The notes under the pieces were generated by a model that ran no database searches, was not told the origin of the DNA, and saw only the letters and a list, made by a program, of their open reading frames with translations. Below are positions 57,956 to 64,000 of a DNA stretch of 64,000 nt, in pieces. Position 1 is the first letter of the stretch. Each line of letters starts with the position of its first letter. This DNA comes from Certhia americana (taxonomy: Eukaryota; Chordata; Aves; Passeriformes; Certhiidae): contig CM031864.1 of assembly GCA_018697195.1 (NCBI GenBank), positions 29,087,962-29,151,961 of the forward strand. Reading direction: 5' to 3'. Position numbers and translations under genes: made by a program.

Positions 57956-60900
57956 AAGCATTGCTGTCCCATTAGAATTCTTCCTAGAAAAATGTTGATT
58001 GTTTTTTAAAATAAAACATACTTATATTTGTCTTTATTCCTGCTCCCCAGGTTGCTTTCGTTTTCAATCAATGTACTAGCTCCCCATAATACATTTACTT
58101 TTACATTCTGCCCAGCTTGAGCCAACTAGTTCCACCTTTCATTCTCCTGTGCCAGCCCAAATCCATAACATTAGGTTTGCAGATATCACAGACATACTTC
58201 TTTATAAGAACACATGGAAAGGAAATTGGCTTTGAAAACTATTCCATGGCAAGTAGGCTCTCCCTAATTTAGAGTAGGTGACATGAAGTTCTCTTTTCTT
58301 CAAGGGAAAGGGCTTCAGAGTCTTCAGAGGGCCAGTGCCCCTCTTAAAAAATTATTTAGCAGGGAACCTCACTGTCCATCAATTACTTCAATTCCACTAA
58401 TAAAACAAAATTAATTTCATTTAATCTGAAAGTGCACAGAAGAGTTATTCCTATACAACGAAGCTATACTCACTACTAGTCTATCCTGTTTGATACTGAG
58501 GGATGATGGGCATTCAATCAGTGTCAGAAATCACTAAAAAATTTTAATCTATATTCTTTATCTCTTCCCACTCTAGTTCTTGGTTGTTGCCTTTTTCCCA
58601 AGTAAGAAAAAACATTTAAAAAAAAACATTTAATCTTTCTAGAGGCAGAAATTGTTAAAAGAAAAAAAGATTTCTAGGATTAAGTTCACCTTCTTTGCAC
58701 AACGAATGCATTTCTACCAAAGATTAATCACACTGATTGAGTACACATAAGGTCATTGGGAAACTTAGTGATAAAGGCTTTCCCAAAAACACTCAGGCAA
58801 AAACTTCTCTGGCTTTTAATCCACGTACAAGTTACTTTGTCCAAGTAGCTTTTACCTCATCTCTTTCACACAGAAATAGGTAATTCAATATACAATTTAT
58901 GAATGCTGAAGCAAGCTTATTCCATCACAGTCCTTGATATGCAGAACAACTTTATGAAGAAGGTCCAAGAAAAGATTCTGCTTTCTCAGTATTTAGCCTT
59001 AAAGACAGAGGCAAGGCACCATTCGTCCTCAATGAGCTTTCAAAGGTGTCCAGGCTTCCCAAAAAAGTTAATTCTGTTGCAGTACAGATAGAAACTGGCT
59101 TCTTTCAATGCAGAAACAAACTGGTTTCTTTCCAGCTGCCTATGACAACCTGCCTATCCATGAGCTCATCTGACCACTTCCAAAATCCTCGCTGCCCAGC
59201 CTGCCAGAACTTCCACGTAATATCAGAGCACGATGTTCCAAACTCAGTGACACAAAAAGTAGGGCAAGAAGCAGCAGTTCCCTCCAAATCACGTCACAGC
59301 TATGACTGCACTGACAGCAACTCGCGTTTTTATTTGTTGTTCATCCTGGCTGAAGGGATCAGTAACAAGCAGATGCCCTTCTCCTTAAATCTCTTGACAT
59401 TTTTACAGCAAAAGAGGGCTTTAAGGGCTACCTATAGGCAGATAATGACTCATGAGTTTAAAGTCACATTACCCCACAAACCACAATGAAATTAAAAACT
59501 GACACTGCAAATTTCCTGTCTCCTCCGTTAAAAAGGCAGTAATAATTAACTATGTGGCTCTCAATTAAGCCAGCTCCATTTCTTTCACTGCTGGCAGTGC
59601 TGTCCAGAAGCACTGAAGATGTACACGTAACTAATGATAGTTAAGGAACAGGATGATCCAGGGCTTCCATAATTTGGAATCTGAACCCAAGGGGGATGAC
59701 AGCAGTAGGATCTGCAGCTGGACCATGCAAGAGAGGTGCTGTAGGAAAGGCAAGATTGCTGTGGACTCCATAAGGACAAGACATTGCTCTTAAAATGCCA
59801 GTTAAAACTGTGGGAATAAAGAGGAATTTGTGACAGCATGTGAAGACACCTTGGAGGATTGCAGTCGCATGCCGAAGCACTGGCAGTGGCATGTAAGAAC
59901 TAGGGGAAAAAATGATAAAGAAAAATAAGACATGCCTTCAACAGTGAAATTTCTCATGTTTTCCCCCTGCCCACTGATTCTTCGTGGCTGGTGTACAATT
60001 AAAGCTGATGTCAAAGTCACTGCTCCTGTGACAGTTAACTTTGGTGGGTGGGTCTGGCTGGCCAAAACCAACATAAATCACAGGCAAATCTGGGCTTCAG
60101 TATGCAGCAAACGTATTCCTGAAGAGACATCTTCAACTCCCCTTCATCTCCAGATGGGCTCAGGGACTGGCACAAGGAACTCCACTAAGCCCAGACTATC
60201 CTTCTCAAATGTCACCAGGAATGCCAGGAGAAAAACCACACTCCTCCAGGAACAGACAGAGGAGCATCCTTGTCCCTGCCTCAGTGCACTGGATTTGTCA
60301 ATAACAGCCCAGCTTGATCTGAGGGACAATCGCATTCTGGCTGGCTGTCACTGGCAATGCTGCTCCAGGCAGCCTCAAAGCCTGACAAGCACTTTCGGAA
60401 CAAAATGGAAATACAGGGACTAATATTTGCTAACATCATTAATTCTTTTTTTCTTCCCCACTCCCCCTTCTTCCTTTATCCACCATGTCAAGATGTATAC
60501 TTTTAAATTGTTGTCAGCCATAAAACAGATGTCGTGTCCCAGTTCAGAGGTTAACATATAATGACAGACACATTAAAAACCCTGTCCAATGCCTCACTGA
60601 AAATTTCAGCTCCATCTTCTCTTCAACAAGACAGTGGCTCAAACTCACTTATAAGCTTTAACAGCATTAAAACCTAATCATGATTGAAAAATAAAAGAGA
60701 AAGAGAAGATGGTTTTATCATACTAAGCATTATGGAAATGCAAAACAATTAGAGACAAACATTTTCTTTGTGATGGTTTTGTCACAAAACTCTCCCATGA
60801 TCACAACATGATCCATTTCTCCTTTGGCATTTTGGGAAGCAGGATGAAAATTATCATTTAATAGGAGGCGCAGAGGTTTCCTGATGGGGGTTGGTCTGGT

Positions 60901-62689
60901 GGACCACTCTGTTGCTCTATCCATGAAGGCAGGACAGGGATGGTTTGTTTTTCATTTCCACACCCAACCTACACAAAACAGGCTACAACAGATTTAACAA
61001 GATGGCAAATTCATGGGCCCTCCCAATGACCCACTTCAAGCTCGAGAGGCAGAAGTAGCCATAGAGATGCAAATGAACACACTCCCAGTGATTAGCTGGG
61101 ATGGAATGGTACACAGCTATTTACATGCAGGGCAAGGAACTCCCAATCCTGACAAGAAGAAGGTACAGAGAAGTCTTACAGACATACTACAAAACAGGAG
61201 GAACAGCACAAGCTTCAGTGAAGCCTTTAAAAAAATGGAAGACCATAATTTCAAGTTAACAGAAGAGCTAGACCCCAGGCATGGGTTAAATGTAGGACAT
61301 CCCAGTTTTATCCAGAGCAACATGGGAACTCTGCCTGGCTGGTTTTGCATGCCCAGACACCCAGCAAACACAACAATAGCTCTTTGGCAAGGGACATGGC
61401 TGTGTTGCACTGCACATCTACCATCCCCCCAATTCCCTCACATCTCACTCTGGCTTTTCTTCACAAACAAAACCTTTAAATAACATCTCATAAATACATA
61501 TTTAAGAAGAAGAGAAAGCCATCAGCAAAATAAAGGTTCATCTCATCAAAATACTTATCTTCAAAGTTACACTGGCTAATGCCTTAAAATGGCCAAGACT
61601 GTTTTTTTTCTATCATCATGCACCTTGGAAACAGAAAAGTGAGACAACTTAAACGAGAGTAACGCATCAGGATCTCACACCTGAGCCACCACATTGCATG
61701 ATAGAAGTTTGCATTACTTATTGTATTATTTTCCTCTTCCTCCGAGCCTGATGCAGCTTGAGGCAGAGTAGCAGTTGTATCCAGCTTTGTGGGATGCAGA
61801 CAAGGAATACTCCTAACAAAATGACTCCAGTCAAAGCTTCTCCAGCATTTCAGCAGCAGCAAATGCATAGTGCAGATTCCAGTCTGCATTTGCATTGCAC
61901 AATTCACCTTTTTCCAGCTCACCTGTTCCTCCAGTACAGGTGTCAGCCTGGCACATTCCCTGGCTTTCCTGCACAGAACCCAGCCTAGGGGACAGGGACA
62001 TGTCACCTTGCCCCATACCTGTCTGCAAGGTGCACACACAGCAGCTGACTGGTGAGCCACTCTTCTTGGCAGGAAAGTGGCAGCCTTCAGCAGCCACCAA
62101 AATCCATCACGGCCTTTCAAAGTGCTGCAGGGCTTTGAAGTGCAACCAAGGGTCCTGAGCCACCAAGCCTGGAGGAGCTGCAATTGCTAGATGCTCAAAG
62201 AGATCTGCTTGGCAGGGGTAGGAGGAACCCTGGCCCATGTCCCAGCTCTCCGAACTACACCTGGAAGGTGTAGCAGCTCCAGTGTGCTGTTCTGGCAAGA
62301 CAGGTGACATACTGGAACCCTGTCAGGCTCACAGGAAGGTATGACTAAATCCCTGACATGTGCTGATTGAATTGTAATTAAGCTGGTATAGTCTCAGGCG
62401 AGAAATTTTACAGAAGACACTTCAGACACAAAAGTAGACCTGCTCTGCTGGCCACCATGTTCCCCTAATGCTCCGGATTAACATTTCTCTATTTGAGGAG
62501 TGAGGATTATTAGGGAGACAACAAGAAACCATAAACTCTCTTAAAGTTTCAGACACTCGCCCTCTTCCTCTCCCTGTGCGCCACGGCCCTTCCCTGAGAA
62601 GGGAACTAGGGCAGAGACTAATTGTATTTGACAGCAGCAATTACACACAAGGTTGGAGATTAGAAGCTCGTTAATTGTGTGTGCCATAA

Positions 62690-62990
62690 TTGCTGCCGTC
62701 TTCTCCTTTGCTAGTTAAGGCCAGTGCCAGGAGAGCCAAAGGGAGGAGGGTGCTCTCCACCCCAAACGCAGGTGGTCCGAAGATGAGAGCCCTCGGATGG
62801 GGAGGAGATGGCCCTTGTCCCCCCACGCTGCGGGAGGCTCCTGACCCCGTAACAATGCGGGAGGGTCCTCCGGCAGTGCGGCTAATGAGGCGTGAAATGA
62901 GGACAAACAATTTTCTCTTCCAAAGGTATTTTCCACCTGTATCCTTCTGACTTTACAGCTCGGCTGAACTTCACGCTACCTGCAGCGGGA
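62690..62990. promoter_or_regulatory. Candidate intronic CpG-rich regulatory element
   Basis: About 14 CpG in roughly 245 bp after a TTAATTGTG / CATAATTGCTGCCG motif pair. The base composition differs from the flanks. It could be an enhancer or an alternative first exon region; no start codon or splice pair stands out. Confidence 0.3.
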
Positions 62991-63867
62991 GCGAAGGCAA
63001 ATATTAACCCTTTGGAGGTGATGCTACTACAGGAAATTTATCTTTAACCACTTTTAAAATTAGGCATCGTTTGACACGATTTAAATTCGTCAAATCCTTT
63101 CTTCCTGACAAAGATACGAGCTCAGCATTTCTCACGGCTCTTAACTGACCACTGTAAGGCACCCAAATAAGATACGAATCCCTCCTGGCTGAGGGCAGCC
63201 TCTGCAAAGCCACCTTTTACAAAAGGCTGCACACCAGCCCTATTAATGACTGTCATAAACAGACTATTTTAATATTCCTCTCTCAACAATCCTTGGCTCC
63301 CAGCAGCAGCTCGGCCCCAGCATGCACATGACTCAGCACCTGGAGCCTTTTCAAGAGACCAATGAGGGTCTGAACAATTTGAGCAAACTGCCCGTGAAAA
63401 ATGGCAGCACACTCTGCAGGATAACGTGGGGTTGAGGTGGGGTTTTTTTTGTTTTATATATTGAAGGGGCAGTTAATATTCCAATGTCTATGTAAAATTT
63501 TCCTGTTCCTTTAAGTCTCATCATAGCATTTCCCTTTAAAAAACACAATTTAAGACAGGAAAATATTTTCCAGATTAGTCAAAAAATAAAAACAAACATA
63601 CTGTAAGTAATGTCATAGTTAAACAGTACTGTGATCTAAAGCAAAGCCTTGCAGATTACTCATTTAACTATAAAGACTTAATTAATAACTACACTGTAAT
63701 CACAGTTGGAAATTAGTAGTAAGATGGGGAAGGGAAATAAATGTAAAATGCATAACATAATTTTGAGCAAGTCTTATGCTTGCTAGTAGCTGTGATTTCA
63801 TGACTCACTGTACACATTTTAGCAGATGCGTGGAAGGAAATACTATGCTCGGTAAAAAGCCCTAAAG

Positions 63868-64000
63868 CAGTGGCTTCCCACACTTTTTGGTTTGTGGAGC
63901 ACTTTTTTAAAAGGAAAAGCAGACATGCAGGTGGCAAACACAAGACCACCAGCAGTCTTCTTTCCTCACATTCTTTTCATAGACTCTGCCAAAACTTGCA
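63868..64000 (+). mobile_element. hAT-Charlie-like terminal repeat, cut by the window edge
   Basis: CAGTGGCTTCCCACACTTTT followed by TGGTTTGTGGAGCACTTTTT closely resembles the hAT/Charlie 5' terminus cagtggttctcaaacttttt-ggtctgcggaccact. The element would run off the right edge. An 8-bp target duplication would begin at 63860 (CCCTAAAG); the other copy is not in the window. Confidence 0.55.

Larger units (their letters stand above)
56849..64000 (-). other. ACBD6: Partial ACBD6 intron running off the right edge
   Basis: Sequence upstream (in transcript sense) of the most 5' visible exon. It contains a CR1 copy (57501-57955), a CpG-rich block (62690-62990) and a hAT-like terminal repeat at the very end. 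The next ACBD6 exon should encode the end of the acyl-CoA-binding domain; I could not find its motifs on the minus strand, so I treat the whole stretch as intron. Open frames at 59932-60423, 61013-61483 and 61584-62183 have no recognisable relatives. Confidence 0.7.

Noticed and set aside
57746..57961. Frame with LSYVERLRELGLFSLDKRRL as a possible gene
   Set aside because: It is the CR1 reverse-transcriptase C-terminus inside a truncated LINE, not a host gene.
59045..59075. Minus-strand TGGGAAGCCTGG, resembling the WEAW motif of the ACBD6 acyl-CoA-binding domain
   Set aside because: Flanking codons do not match the domain on either side and no splice sites fit; coincidence.
59932..60423. 163-codon plus-strand frame
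   Set aside because: No recognisable motif; composition and lack of context fit a chance frame.
61584..62183. 199-codon minus-strand frame
   Set aside because: Trp/Cys/Leu-rich chance composition, overlapped by several frames on the other strand, no recognisable domain.
1..64000. CRISPR arrays, operons, tRNA or rRNA genes, intact retroviral insertions
   Set aside because: None seen; the sequence is vertebrate nuclear intron DNA with no such structures recognisable by eye.

Overview
The window is vertebrate nuclear DNA, almost certainly avian. It is AT-rich, intron-dominated sequence with several CR1 LINE copies of the type found throughout bird genomes. Older repeat remnants (MIR-like, ancient CR1/L3-like, DNA transposons) are also present. 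There are no bacterial-style operons, and nearly all long open reading frames look like chance. I cannot name the species.

Only one protein-coding gene is supported: the 3' part of ACBD6 (acyl-CoA-binding domain-containing protein 6) on the minus strand. Five coding exons were found by protein similarity and all have GT-AG splice sites. In transcript order they are 56848-56763, 47086-46981, 40598-40509, 5561-5531 and 1592-1438. Their reading phases join perfectly and encode 155 residues: the linker after the acyl-CoA-binding domain, both ankyrin repeats and the C-terminus. The stop codon is at 1440-1438. A polyadenylation signal (1021-1016) with a GU-rich element just beyond it marks the transcript end near position 1000. 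The promoter and the exons for the N-terminal acyl-CoA-binding domain are not visible and should lie beyond the right edge.

Layout: 1-990 is flanking DNA beyond the ACBD6 3' end (in mammals the convergent neighbour on this side is LHX4; no LHX4 exon is visible). 1593-5530, 5562-40508, 40599-46980 and 47087-56762 are introns. 56849-64000 is the start of a further intron. The 35-kb intron holds most of the DNA and most of the repeats.

No new multi-gene system is evident. The points worth a second look are structural and regulatory. They include a CR1 element just downstream of the ankyrin exon, in frame with an intron-retention read-through. There are four perfect palindromes, one within a 40-bp near-perfect inverted repeat, a homeodomain-type inverted repeat, a 31-C homopolymer, and three CpG-rich or TAAT-rich islands inside introns that could be conserved enhancers.
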